From: Anaerolineales bacterium UBA3499
GTDB taxonomy: Bacteria > Chloroflexota > Anaerolineae > Anaerolineales > UBA11657
Direction of reading: 5' to 3'
DNA: 18,753 nt
NCBI GenBank assembly: GCA_002377585.1
Contig: DFQC01000040.1
Location: 1-18,753 of the forward strand
In this document: positions 1-8,187 of the stretch, piece by piece
Layout: each line of letters opens with the position of its first letter
Numbering within the stretch: the stretch's first letter is position 1
The notes under the pieces: generated by a model
Database searches by the model: none
The model's input: only the letters and a program-made list of their open reading frames with translations
Told to the model about the DNA's origin: nothing
Made by a program: the position numbers and the translations under genes

Positions 1-1623
1 GCTGTTTTCCAAATCAGTGGCGAAGACGTTGCTTCTGAAGATGCATTCCCACCGGATGTTGTCTGGACACCAACCAGTGGTACTGAGACAATTGCCACGG
101 AGGAGCCGATTACTTTACGTGTGATGGTAATGGGCAATGCTCGTGTGGAAGACTTTGCAACCAACGAGTTTACTCAATATAGAGAGGAACAAACCGGTAT
201 TAAAATAGACTGGGAAGTCGTTCCTTCAGGTGCAGGACCAGAAAAATTGGCCTTGGCACTTGCAAGTGGCGACCTGCCAGACATTTTCTTGCAAATGAGC
301 ATACAGCCAGCTACACAATCGGTGTACGGTGGTCAAGGGCTGTTCCAGCCTTTGAATGGTTTGATTGAAGAATATGGAGTACATACAAAAGCGATGTTTG
401 AAACTTCTCCGCAGATAAAACCACTTATCACGACACCAGAAGGAATCATTTATGGGTTACCGAAACATAATGAATGCTTCCATTGTTATTATTCTCAGAA
501 AGCTTGGATTAATACAGTGTGGTTGGATAAGTTGGGGTTAGATATGCCTCAAACTACCGAGGACTTGGTGGATGTTTTGACTGCATTCAAAGAACAGGAT
601 CCTAACGGCAATGGAATTGCTGACGAGATTCCGTTGGTAGCAGCAACGAAGGGATGGAATACTAACATAGACGGATTCCTGATGCAGCCGTTCGTCTACT
701 CTGAACAATTCAATCACAGATATATGGTTTTGGAAGATGGTGTGATTGATGATGCAGTTACCCAAGATGGATGGCGGGAAGGTCTGCGATACTTAAACAG
801 ACTGTTTGAGTTAGGTTTGTATGGAGAGGAAAGTTTTACCCAGGGCAACACGGATGTCCGTGCACTGACTGAGAATCCTGATGCCAATCTTGTTGGGCTT
901 GGAATAGCAGGTGCTATGGGAGCAATCTCACAGATGGATGGTGAATTAGGCCGATGGCTTGAATTCAGACCATTGGCACCATTAGAAGGTCCAACTGGAC
1001 GAAGGGAAACCATCTACAATCCATATTCAACAAAGCATGGCGAGTGTGTGATATCTGCTACTAGTGAGCACACCGTTGAAGCGTTCAAGTGGTGTGATGG
1101 AATGTTGTCATTAGACAACACAATGCGCGCTATTCTTGGACGCCCTGACATAGACTGGAAATGGTCGGACGAGGGCGAAACCAGTATTTCTGGTGGGCAA
1201 GCAGTATGGACCAGAGTATTGAGTTTTGGAGATGTTCAAAATTATCACTGGGCCCAGACAGGTCCTTCCTACAGATCATTCGACTTTCGCTCAGCAGAAT
1301 CCGCAATAGATCCTGAAGAGAATAGTGAGGTCATTTTGTGGAATGAGACTGTTGAGAAAATGCAACCTTACGCTAGGGACATTGGTCAGATCCTTCCTCC
1401 ACTTACCTTCAGTGAAGCTGCATCAGCAGAATATGTTGATTTGAATTTGGCGATCACGGATTATGTGCTTGAAATGGAAGCGGCATTTGCTTTAGGAACA
1501 GAAGATATCAATGATGATGATGCCTGGGCAGAGTATGTTGCTACTATGGAAGGCTTAGGTATGGATAGATATGTAGAATTGCACCAGGAAGCTTATGATC
1601 AGCAGTGGAAAGGTAAGCATTAA
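1..1623 (+). CDS. ABC sugar transporter solute-binding protein, LplA-like (5' partial)
   Basis: Extracytoplasmic substrate-binding protein of a CUT1-type carbohydrate importer. The reading frame is open from base 1, so the signal peptide, presumably of lipoprotein type, lies before the window; the methionines near 121-129 are internal. What is visible is a mature domain of about 540 residues: an opening strand (ITLRVMVMG), the segment ALASGDLPDIF that is typical of family-1 binding proteins, and a DPNGNGIADE loop (codons around 598-627) that looks like the EF-hand-like calcium loop common in LplA-type proteins. The C-terminus is rich in acidic and aromatic residues. Two permease genes follow, after a terminator-like hairpin. 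The rest of the locus suggests that the ligand is a sulfated, L-galactose- or fucose-containing oligosaccharide; this is inference, as the sequence does not show the ligand. Family assignment is secure. Confidence 0.9.
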   Translation, partial: AVFQISGEDVASEDAFPPDVVWTPTSGTETIATEEPITLRVMVMGNARVEDFATNEFTQYREEQTGIKIDWEVVPSGAGPEKLALALASGDLPDIFLQMSIQPATQSVYGGQGLFQPLNGLIEEYGVHTKAMFETSPQIKPLITTPEGIIYGLPKHNECFHCYYSQKAWINTVWLDKLGLDMPQTTEDLVDVLTAFKEQDPNGNGIADEIPLVAATKGWNTNIDGFLMQPFVYSEQFNHRYMVLEDGVIDDAVTQDGWREGLRYLNRLFELGLYGEESFTQGNTDVRALTENPDANLVGLGIAGAMGAISQMDGELGRWLEFRPLAPLEGPTGRRETIYNPYSTKHGECVISATSEHTVEAFKWCDGMLSLDNTMRAILGRPDIDWKWSDEGETSISGGQAVWTRVLSFGDVQNYHWAQTGPSYRSFDFRSAESAIDPEENSEVILWNETVEKMQPYARDIGQILPPLTFSEAASAEYVDLNLAITDYVLEMEAAFALGTEDINDDDAWAEYVATMEGLGMDRYVELHQEAYDQQWKGKH

Positions 1624-1696
1624 TGGTGTGTAATCTTGAGATTGATAGTACTTACTGATATGAAAATATATAGTTAATACTAATTCTCTCACTGAT

Positions 1697-1739
1697 AAAA
1701 TGAGCGGTAGGAATCCACGGTTTTTACCGCTCATTTTTT
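1697..1739 (+). terminator. Intrinsic terminator or attenuator between binding-protein and permease genes
   Basis: Perfect 9-bp inverted repeat: TGAGCGGTA at 1701-1709 pairs with TACCGCTCA at 1725-1733 around a 15-nt loop. An A-run (1697-1700) precedes it and six T residues (1734-1739) follow, giving the form of a Rho-independent terminator. It lies about 75 bp after the binding-protein stop and just before the first permease gene. Such a position is common in sugar ABC operons, where partial termination yields more binding protein than permease. Partial read-through is inferred; there is room for only a very short separate promoter after it. Confidence 0.8.
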
Positions 1740-1764
1740 AGTTGTTGTGGTCCAGTAGGTATTG

Positions 1765-2709
1765 GTGCAAAAAGAACTTATGGTACTGACTAAAAGTCAA
1801 CAAAAAACAGTCAATCTAGTAAAAAGGCACTGGCAATTGTACTTATTACTATTATTGCCTATTATTTGGTTGATAATTTTCAAATATGTACCAATGTATG
1901 GTGCACAAATTGCTTTTAAGAAGTATATAGTTACCAAAGGTATTGTCGATAGTCCGTGGATAGGTTTAGGTAACTTTGAACGGTTCATCAATTCTGCAAA
2001 ATTTGAACTGGTTATCATAAATACTCTTGTGCTGAGTTTCTACCAATTGGTAGGTAGTTTCCCCTTTCCTATCCTTTTAGCATTGTGCTTGAATCAGGTG
2101 AGACAAAAGGCTTTCAAAAAGACCGTGCAACTGGTGACTTATGCTCCGCATTTTATCTCTATGGTAGTGCTGGTAGGGATTATGATACAGGTATTTCACC
2201 CTCGAATAGGATTGACAGCATTTCTGGCAAGGATGTTGGAAGTGGATGCTCCGAACTGGATGGGCAGCCCCAGTGCTTTTCCTCATGTTTACGTAGGATC
2301 AGGATTGTGGCAAAATGTAGGCTTTCGCGCGATTATCTATTTAGCGGTACTTGCAACCATCGATCCTACGCTGCACGAGGCTGCTATTGTAGATGGTGCA
2401 AACAAACTTCAACGGATGTGGCACATTGATTTACCAGGAATAATGCCAACTGCAGTAGTTCTGTTAGTTCTGCAAACTGGACGTGTGCTGAATATTTCTT
2501 TTGAGAAGATATATCTAATGCAAAATCCTATCAACATTAGGGTGTCAGAAGTTATTTCTACCTATGTATATAAGGTAGGTCTGCTATCTACTACGCTTGA
2601 TTTTTCTTATGGTAGCGCTATAGGATTGTTGCAAGGTGTAGTTAGTTTATTACTGATTCTTTTTGTTAATAAACTGGCTCGAAGGTTAAGTGGCCATGGA
2701 ATCTGGTAA
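1765..2709 (+). CDS. ABC sugar transporter permease, LplB-like
   Basis: Integral membrane subunit of the CUT1-type importer (binding-protein-dependent transport inner-membrane family). About 314 residues with six predicted membrane helices, the first in the Leu/Ile-rich segment around residues 25-41. The sequence IIFKYVPMYGAQIAFKKY at the end of helix 1 is characteristic of the LplB branch. The cytoplasmic EAA loop that docks to the ATPase is seen as EAAIVDGANKLQRMWHIDLP near residues 205-224. Start: GTG 1765 has AGG at 1757-1759, five bases upstream; TTG 1762 and ATG 1780 are in-frame alternatives. It pairs with the next permease, whose start overlaps its end. No ATP-binding subunit gene is in the window; such systems often share an MsmX-type ATPase encoded elsewhere. 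Confidence 0.93.
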   Translation: MQKELMVLTKSQQKTVNLVKRHWQLYLLLLLPIIWLIIFKYVPMYGAQIAFKKYIVTKGIVDSPWIGLGNFERFINSAKFELVIINTLVLSFYQLVGSFPFPILLALCLNQVRQKAFKKTVQLVTYAPHFISMVVLVGIMIQVFHPRIGLTAFLARMLEVDAPNWMGSPSAFPHVYVGSGLWQNVGFRAIIYLAVLATIDPTLHEAAIVDGANKLQRMWHIDLPGIMPTAVVLLVLQTGRVLNISFEKIYLMQNPINIRVSEVISTYVYKVGLLSTTLDFSYGSAIGLLQGVVSLLLILFVNKLARRLSGHGIW

Positions 2710-3631
2710 TAGTATTTCTACTCCACGAGACATAGATGATGTATTTCTTCCCCATGTGAAAGAAACGGGTTCTGACAAAGTTTTTACAACCACAAATTAT
2801 ATCGTTCTTGGTATAGCATTACTGGGGGTAATGGCACCCTTGCTCCACGTTTTAGCTTCATCTTTCAGTTCGACCACGGCAGTAATGTCTGGTCATGTGT
2901 TGTTATGGCCAGTTGATTTTAGTCTTGATGGATATGAAGCTGTATTCAACTACAAACGTGTTTGGGTAGGCTTAGGCAATTCGTTGTTTTATTCAGTTTT
3001 CGGTACCATGGTTAACGTTACCATGACATTTTTGGCGGCTTATCCTCTGGCTAGGCAGAATCTTCCAGGACGAAAGTTTTTTACCTTCCTATTTCTTTTT
3101 ACAATGTTGTTTGGTGGTGGCTTGATACCTACTTACCTTAACTTGCAGAAGCTTGGATTACTCAATACTAGATGGGTCATGATATTACCTGGGTCAATAG
3201 CCATCTGGAATTTGTTGATTACTATTACCTATCTGCGCACTACTATCCCGACTGAAATTCATGATGCAGCTCAGATTGATGGGTGCAATGATATTAAATA
3301 CTTGATTAGTATTGTGTTACCCTTGTCCAAACCGATTATTGCAGTCATTGCTTTGTTTTATGCTGTACAACACTGGAATACATATTTTGACGCTCTGATT
3401 TACTTGCGTGATCATGGATTGCATCCGTTGCAGATAGTCTTGCGAGAGATTTTGGTGCTTCAGGAGATGGAAATGGGCGACATAGATCTACATGAATATT
3501 ACAAGTTAATGGGATTGAAGGAGCTCCTTAAATATTCTCTGATAGTTGTGGCAGCTTTTCCAATTCTTGTAGTGTATCCATTTGTCCAGAAATATTTTAT
3601 CAAGGGTATGATGATAGGTTCTATTAAATGA
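2696..3631 (+). CDS. ABC sugar transporter permease, YtcP/LplC-like
   Basis: Second membrane subunit of the same CUT1-type importer, about 311 residues with six predicted helices. The arrangement GGGLIPTYLNLQKLGLLNTRW in the middle, followed by the EAA-type loop (DAAQIDGCNDIKYLISIVLP, near residues 190-209), and the C-terminal YPFVQKYFIKGMMIGSIK ending are typical of the YtcP/LplC branch that partners LplB. Start: ATG 2696 lies ten bases after AAGG (2682-2685); GTG 2690 is an in-frame alternative. Either start overlaps the upstream permease gene, implying translational coupling. Its stop overlaps the next ATG (ATGA at 3628-3631), which ties the importer to the first sulfatase. Substrate not readable from the sequence. 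Confidence 0.93.
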   Translation: MESGNSISTPRDIDDVFLPHVKETGSDKVFTTTNYIVLGIALLGVMAPLLHVLASSFSSTTAVMSGHVLLWPVDFSLDGYEAVFNYKRVWVGLGNSLFYSVFGTMVNVTMTFLAAYPLARQNLPGRKFFTFLFLFTMLFGGGLIPTYLNLQKLGLLNTRWVMILPGSIAIWNLLITITYLRTTIPTEIHDAAQIDGCNDIKYLISIVLPLSKPIIAVIALFYAVQHWNTYFDALIYLRDHGLHPLQIVLREILVLQEMEMGDIDLHEYYKLMGLKELLKYSLIVVAAFPILVVYPFVQKYFIKGMMIGSIK

Positions 3632-4953
3632 AAAGCAATGATAGTGGTAGACCTAATATTGTTTTCTTGATTGCCGATGATCATAGACACAATGCAATCA
3701 ATGCTTTGGGCGATACTCAAGTAAAGACACCTCATCTAGATAGTTTGATTCGTGAAGGTACATCTTTGACCAATATGTACATCATGGGATCAACAGTAGG
3801 AGCGGTTTGTATGCCTAGTCGGGGTATGATGCTTACTGGTCGTACATTGTGGAAAATTGATGAACCTGATCTAGGAAATTGGTTGTTATGGCCCCAGATG
3901 CTTCGAGAGTCAGGATACCATACATATGGTATTGGAAAATGGCATAACGAGCGTAGATCGTTCTCAAGATGTTTTGCTGGCGGAGCAGAAACGTTTTTTG
4001 GAGGCATGTCTGATCACTATGCAGTTCCCGTACATGATTATGATCCTTCGGGCAAATTTCCTGAGGAGAATGCACGAGTTGGACAAGGATTTTCCACCGA
4101 TATTTTTGCGGAAGCTGCAGTTGAATTTCTCCAGCAATATTCTGATGAGGAACCTTTTTGTCTTTATGTGGCATTTACAGCTCCGCACGATCCTCGTACG
4201 CCTCCTAGCGACTTTACTTATAATCCTAATGACCTTGAACTTCCTGACAATTTTCTATCTCAGCATCCATTCGATAACGGCGAAATGTATGTACGAGATG
4301 AATTATTAGCAGATTACCCTAGAACAGACAAAGAAATTAAACATCATCTCGCAGACTATTATGGGATGATTTCACATTTGGATAGTTCAATTGGCAAAAT
4401 CCTAAGTGCTTTAGATGACACTGGTGTTTCTGGCAATACTATAGTTGTGTATACAGCAGACCATGGTTTAGCTGTAGGTCAACATGGATTGTTAGGGAAG
4501 CAGAATTTATATGAACACAGTATAAAAGTACCATTTCTTATTAGAGGACCTCAAGTTCCTGTTAGTTCTCAGTCAGATGCATTCTGTTATCTTTATGATT
4601 TTGCATCAACGTTGTGTGATATGCTTGACATATCAATTCCGCCCTCATTTGAAGGTCGATCATTTTGGAATACTATAATCAATGGGGATATTCATCGTCA
4701 CACTGTGTTCTCAGCGTATAAAGACAAGCATCGTAGCATTCGCGATAATCGTTATAAATTGATTAAATACTATCTTGGAGATAAGATAACTAGTCAAATG
4801 TTCGACTTGTTGTCTGACCCTCTAGAAACTGATAATCTTATAGACAATGGAAAAGATCATCCGTTGCTATCTTCTATGGAATCAAAGATGAGTGAATTAC
4901 AGACATCTTTTTCTGATCCTATAGCTGAAGAAAATAGTACCGAGTTGTTATGA
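3628..4953 (+). CDS. Type I formylglycine-dependent sulfatase 1
   Basis: Arylsulfatase-superfamily (family S1) enzyme of 441 residues that hydrolyses sulfate esters, here most likely on a sugar. The maturation signature C61-M-P-S-R matches CxPxR; Cys61 would be converted to formylglycine by the maturase encoded at 14733. Metal- and sulfate-binding residues expected of the family are visible: D17-D18 in IADDH, K104 and H106 in GKWH, H187-D188 in PHDPR, D278-H279 in TADHG, and K291. No signal peptide is present, so it should act in the cytoplasm on imported oligosaccharide. ATG 3628 overlaps the permease stop (ATGA), and its own stop overlaps the GH29 start in the same way. The S1 subfamily and sulfate position cannot be decided by eye. 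Sulfatase family assignment is very secure. Confidence 0.96.
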   Translation: MKSNDSGRPNIVFLIADDHRHNAINALGDTQVKTPHLDSLIREGTSLTNMYIMGSTVGAVCMPSRGMMLTGRTLWKIDEPDLGNWLLWPQMLRESGYHTYGIGKWHNERRSFSRCFAGGAETFFGGMSDHYAVPVHDYDPSGKFPEENARVGQGFSTDIFAEAAVEFLQQYSDEEPFCLYVAFTAPHDPRTPPSDFTYNPNDLELPDNFLSQHPFDNGEMYVRDELLADYPRTDKEIKHHLADYYGMISHLDSSIGKILSALDDTGVSGNTIVVYTADHGLAVGQHGLLGKQNLYEHSIKVPFLIRGPQVPVSSQSDAFCYLYDFASTLCDMLDISIPPSFEGRSFWNTIINGDIHRHTVFSAYKDKHRSIRDNRYKLIKYYLGDKITSQMFDLLSDPLETDNLIDNGKDHPLLSSMESKMSELQTSFSDPIAEENSTELL

Positions 4954-5999
4954 GCTCTTCAGAATTCAGTCAAGTAATTCCTACATATCTCCGTGATTTT
5001 GAAGAGATCTATCGGTCCAATCCTCGACAGGCATCAATTGACTGGTTTAGAGATGCTCAATTTGGATTGTTTATCCACTATGGTCTGTATTCCATAGTAG
5101 GTACACACGAATGGATGCAGCTTAGAGATTGTATTCCGGTGCAGGAGTACGAAAAATTGATGAAACAATTTGATGCATCTGAATTTGATGCTGATGCGAT
5201 TACTGATCTGGCGCTCGAAGCGCAGATGAAATATGTGAATATTACTACACGCCATCACGATGGTTTTTGTCTTTTCGATACAGAATTCTCAGATTTTAAC
5301 AGCGTTAATTCTCCAGCACAACGTGACTTAGTCGGTGAAATGGCACGAGAATGTGACAGGAAAGGTCTCGGACTTTTCTTGTATTATTCTCATGGTAGGG
5401 ATTGGCGTCACCCGCATGCGCCCAACAACGAAGATTGGGGTGCTAATGCTAGACCCGATTATGATCCACCCGAATCAAGTTACATGTACGGTGAAAATCA
5501 CAATTTGGATATTTATCTTGAATTTGTAACAAACCAAATTACTGAGTTGTTATCAAATTATGGTCCTATTGCAGGTATTTGGCTTGATGGAATTGCTGTA
5601 CCTTTGTCGCGGCCTGACAAATTACATCTTTTTAGAACCGATGAACTCTATGAACGGATTCACGAACTGCAGAAACAGACTCTCGTTTCCTACAAGCAAC
5701 AGCTGCTAGGAACCGAGGATTTTTGTACTCCAGAGAGGGAATGGGATAGATTAATGTCTATCCCACTTGAGATTAATACTACTATGCAACCGCGGGTATG
5801 GGGATACTGTCGTGCTGATGACGGTAATCATAGAGATAGTATGTATGTTCTGGATTGTCTAAGAGATGCCGCTAAATTGGATGCTAACTTACTCCTAAAT
5901 ACAGGACCTCTTGGGGATGGCTCAATCCATCCAGAGGATGTCAAAACTCTACGTGAAACAGGACTATGGTTGGTTGAGAATGGTTTTCCCACAAAATAG
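4950..5999 (+). CDS. GH29 alpha-L-fucosidase-family glycosidase (possible alpha-L-galactosidase)
   Basis: Retaining exo-glycosidase of family GH29, 349 residues and cytoplasmic (no signal peptide). Family landmarks: WFRDAQFGLFIHYGLYS near residues 32-48, the RHHDGF motif at 101-106, and IWLDG at 210-214, where D213 aligns with the catalytic nucleophile. TPERE at 260-264 includes E262, the likely acid/base of the fucosidase branch with a DxxTPE signature. The NTGPLGDG segment (317-324) closes the barrel. The protein is short: it holds the TIM barrel but little or none of the C-terminal beta-sandwich found in many GH29 enzymes. ATG 4950 overlaps the preceding sulfatase stop (ATGA). GH29 members act on alpha-L-fucosides, and some release L-galactose, which is fucose with a 6-hydroxyl. 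The pathway encoded downstream favours L-galactose; that specificity is inference. Confidence 0.93.
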   Translation: MSSSEFSQVIPTYLRDFEEIYRSNPRQASIDWFRDAQFGLFIHYGLYSIVGTHEWMQLRDCIPVQEYEKLMKQFDASEFDADAITDLALEAQMKYVNITTRHHDGFCLFDTEFSDFNSVNSPAQRDLVGEMARECDRKGLGLFLYYSHGRDWRHPHAPNNEDWGANARPDYDPPESSYMYGENHNLDIYLEFVTNQITELLSNYGPIAGIWLDGIAVPLSRPDKLHLFRTDELYERIHELQKQTLVSYKQQLLGTEDFCTPEREWDRLMSIPLEINTTMQPRVWGYCRADDGNHRDSMYVLDCLRDAAKLDANLLLNTGPLGDGSIHPEDVKTLRETGLWLVENGFPTK

Positions 6000-6003
6000 G
6001 TGA
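5998..6003 (+). promoter_or_regulatory. Strong ribosome-binding site (AGGTGA) pointing to a non-canonical sulfatase start
   Basis: AGGTGA at 5998-6003 overlaps the GH29 stop codon and complements the 3' end of 16S rRNA well. The first canonical in-frame start of the following sulfatase (TTG 6037) is 33 bases away, too far for it. ATC 6010 (six bases) or ATA 6013 (nine bases) sits at normal spacing in the sulfatase frame. Starting there restores the usual sulfatase N-terminus. See the sulfatase 2 entry. Confidence 0.55.
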
Positions 6004-6036
6004 ATTGCTATCATATACGATCATCCAAACATTCTT

Positions 6037-7329
6037 TTGCTGCTACCTGACCAGCACCGGTCAGATTGGCTTGGGTGTTTTTCTGGTCCAGTAGATACAC
6101 CTAATATCGATATGTTAGCAGATGAAGGGATCTCTTTTGCTAAAGCATATACGCCTTCACCAATGTGTGGTCCAGCACGTGCTTGTCTTGCGTCGGGAAG
6201 AAATTATCAGAACTGTGGAGTTAAGAGTAATAACTTCAATTACCCTCTAAGCATTCCAACTTATTATCAAACATTACGTGAGAAGGGATATTTCACTGCA
6301 GGAGTGGGTAAATTTGATTTGCACAAAGATATATCGCCAGTCAATTTGGACTGGGGGGTAGATGGTTCGCGATTAATCAATGAATGGGGTTTTTCAGCAG
6401 GTGTCGATTGTGAAGGGAAGATAGATGGCGTGAATAGCGTAAAATTCCACGGGAGACCTATGGGACCTTATCTATCTTACCTGCAAAGTCAAGGTGTATT
6501 GGACATTTACCTGAGTGAGCACGAGAATCGAGATGCACATTCTAATGCATATACTACTGCTCTGCCAGACCATCTCTATTGTGACAACTGGATTGCTGAA
6601 TGTGGACTAGATTTGCTTGATAATGTTCCGACGGACAGACCTTGGTACATGGTGGTCAACTTTGTCGGCCCACATGCTCCTATGGATATTACAGAAACAA
6701 TGCGAGCAGGTTGTGACAATAAGGTGATACCACAACCACATAATCCCAATATGTCAGTTATAGATAATACACAAAGAGCTAGACGCAACTATGCAGCTAT
6801 GGTTGAGAATATTGATACATTAACTGGCAGATTCGTTCGGAAGGTCAAAGAGCGGGGCGAATATGATAATACAGTCATTGTGTATGCTAGTGATCATGGA
6901 GATATGCTAGGTGATCATGGCAAATGGGGGAAAGGAACTTGGCGAGATCCTTCGGTCAGGATACCATTAATTGTTAAAAGTCCAGCTAGGTCCGTTAGTG
7001 GTTTACGTAATGATGCATTGGTGAGTCTCCACGATCTTTCGGCTACATTTCTAGACTTTGCAGGTTGTTCGAAACTTGACAATATGGATGCTGTATCAAT
7101 GCGTCCACTGTTGGAGGGTATAAGATCTGGAAACAGAGAAGTTTTAACTAGTCAATTTGGAGATTGGAATCTTGTATTTGATGGTAGACATAAATTGATC
7201 ACGGACACAAAAAAGGAGATGTTACTGTTCGATTTGGAGAACGATCCTCTTGAAGATCAAAATATTGCTGCCGAAAACTCTGACTTAGTTACCAAGTTGT
7301 CCAGATATTCTCATATTGATAACGGTTAA
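6037..7329 (+). CDS. Type I formylglycine-dependent sulfatase 2
   Basis: Family S1 sulfatase, 430 residues from TTG 6037. The signature C44-G-P-A-R (Cys codon 6166-6168) matches CxPxR and needs formylglycine maturation. Other family residues: D5-Q6-H7 in LPDQHR (metal site), K and H in GKFDLHKD, H in GPHAPMD, and DH in ASDHGDMLGDHGKWGKG. The start is odd. TTG 6037 cuts off part of the first beta-strand, while the frame is open up to the TGA at 6001 and encodes YDHPNILLLLPDQHR, the normal opening of a sulfatase. No ATG, GTG or CTG gives that N-terminus; ATA 6013 or ATC 6010 lies behind a good AGGTGA. Either a rare start is used or one base is wrong or mutated. No signal peptide, so probably cytoplasmic. 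The lactonase gene follows after three bases. Confidence 0.93.
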   Translation: MLLPDQHRSDWLGCFSGPVDTPNIDMLADEGISFAKAYTPSPMCGPARACLASGRNYQNCGVKSNNFNYPLSIPTYYQTLREKGYFTAGVGKFDLHKDISPVNLDWGVDGSRLINEWGFSAGVDCEGKIDGVNSVKFHGRPMGPYLSYLQSQGVLDIYLSEHENRDAHSNAYTTALPDHLYCDNWIAECGLDLLDNVPTDRPWYMVVNFVGPHAPMDITETMRAGCDNKVIPQPHNPNMSVIDNTQRARRNYAAMVENIDTLTGRFVRKVKERGEYDNTVIVYASDHGDMLGDHGKWGKGTWRDPSVRIPLIVKSPARSVSGLRNDALVSLHDLSATFLDFAGCSKLDNMDAVSMRPLLEGIRSGNREVLTSQFGDWNLVFDGRHKLITDTKKEMLLFDLENDPLEDQNIAAENSDLVTKLSRYSHIDNG

Positions 7330-7332
7330 TCT

Positions 7333-8172
7333 ATGAAAATTGTAGACTCCCATGTACATTTTTGGGATATAGAATTGTTGGAATATAATTGGTTGTTGGA
7401 AGAGCCTACCATTAGGCGTACTTATCTGCCATCCGACTTCTTACAGGAAACTAAGTTTTGTGATATCGACAAATTATTATTTGTCCAGGCTGATTGTTTG
7501 CCATCCGAGGGATTAGATGAAGTTGAGTGGGTGAAGGAGCTAGCATCCGTAGAAAATCGAATTGCTGGAATAGTTGCATTTGCACCAATAGAGAATCATG
7601 CATCACTCGAATCTAATTTGGATAGGTTAGCAGGTATAGATCTTGTTCGTGGTGTGCGACGAATTTTACAGTCGGAGTCTAATGGTTTTGCAACTCAAGA
7701 ATCATTTATAGATGGAGTGCTAAAGCTAGAGGAGTTTGGTTTTACCTTCGATGTTTGTGTAAACCATACACAACTTCCGGACGTTGTAGAGCTTGTAGAT
7801 AGATGTCCCAATGTAAATTTCGTTTTAGACCACTTGGGTAAACCAGATATTAAGAACAAACGGTTTTGTGGATGGAAAGATCATATCTCTGATTTGTCAG
7901 CGTATCCAAACATATATTGTAAACTGTCTGGTATGGCAACTGAGGCGGATCGAGGATCATGGACTATTGCTGATTTTGTTCCTTATATTGAGCATACTTT
8001 AGAATCTTTTGGGATTGACAGAGTGATGTTTGGTGGAGATTGGCCCGTGGCGACTCTTGCTACTACTTATGAAGGTTGGTTTGAGGCATTGTTGGCTTGT
8101 CTTTCTCACCTGAGTGCATCCGAATTAGATTGTGTTTTCCAAAAGAATGCGGAAAAGTTTTATAGAATATGA
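7333..8172 (+). CDS. Amidohydrolase-family sugar lactonase (COG3618, L-fuconolactonase/L-galactonolactonase-like)
   Basis: TIM-barrel amidohydrolase of 279 residues related to L-fuconolactonase, L-rhamnono-gamma-lactonase and 2-pyrone-4,6-dicarboxylate hydrolase. The family pattern is clear: DSHVHFWD with H7 and H9 at the end of strand 1, NHTQLPD with H145, LDHLGKPD with H167, and MFGGDWPV with the catalytic D236. These proteins open aldonolactones to aldonates in oxidative sugar breakdown. In this locus it would hydrolyse an L-galactono- or L-fucono-lactone; the two differ only at C6. Because the following enzymes need a 6-hydroxylated acid, L-galactonolactone is the preferred substrate by inference. 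ATG 7333 follows the sulfatase 2 stop by three bases, so it is co-transcribed with the sulfatase and GH29 genes. Cytoplasmic. Confidence 0.88.
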   Translation: MKIVDSHVHFWDIELLEYNWLLEEPTIRRTYLPSDFLQETKFCDIDKLLFVQADCLPSEGLDEVEWVKELASVENRIAGIVAFAPIENHASLESNLDRLAGIDLVRGVRRILQSESNGFATQESFIDGVLKLEEFGFTFDVCVNHTQLPDVVELVDRCPNVNFVLDHLGKPDIKNKRFCGWKDHISDLSAYPNIYCKLSGMATEADRGSWTIADFVPYIEHTLESFGIDRVMFGGDWPVATLATTYEGWFEALLACLSHLSASELDCVFQKNAEKFYRI

Positions 8173-8175
8173 GAG

Positions 8176-8187
8176 TTGGTTAACCAA
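8176..8187. promoter_or_regulatory. Candidate operator: perfect palindrome TTGGTTAACCAA
   Basis: A perfect 12-bp palindrome starts three bases after the lactonase stop codon. It has the TTGG-N4-CCAA form known for operators of GntR/FadR-family hexuronate regulators (UxuR/ExuR, TTGGTATACCAA) and is also compatible with some LacI-type sites. It sits at the head of a 165-bp non-coding stretch, one of the longest gaps within the operon, directly before the uxaB-like gene. Operator function is inferred from sequence and position; no regulator gene is in the window. Confidence 0.45.

Noticed and set aside
3004..3027. Imperfect palindrome around GGTTAACGTTACC
   Set aside because: Lies inside the second permease gene, is broken by an extra base, and the reading frame explains the sequence.
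3732..4309. Overlapping open frames on both strands across sulfatase 1
   Set aside because: They have no recognisable domain and overlap a gene with full sulfatase motifs; the low stop-codon density is a by-product of that coding sequence.
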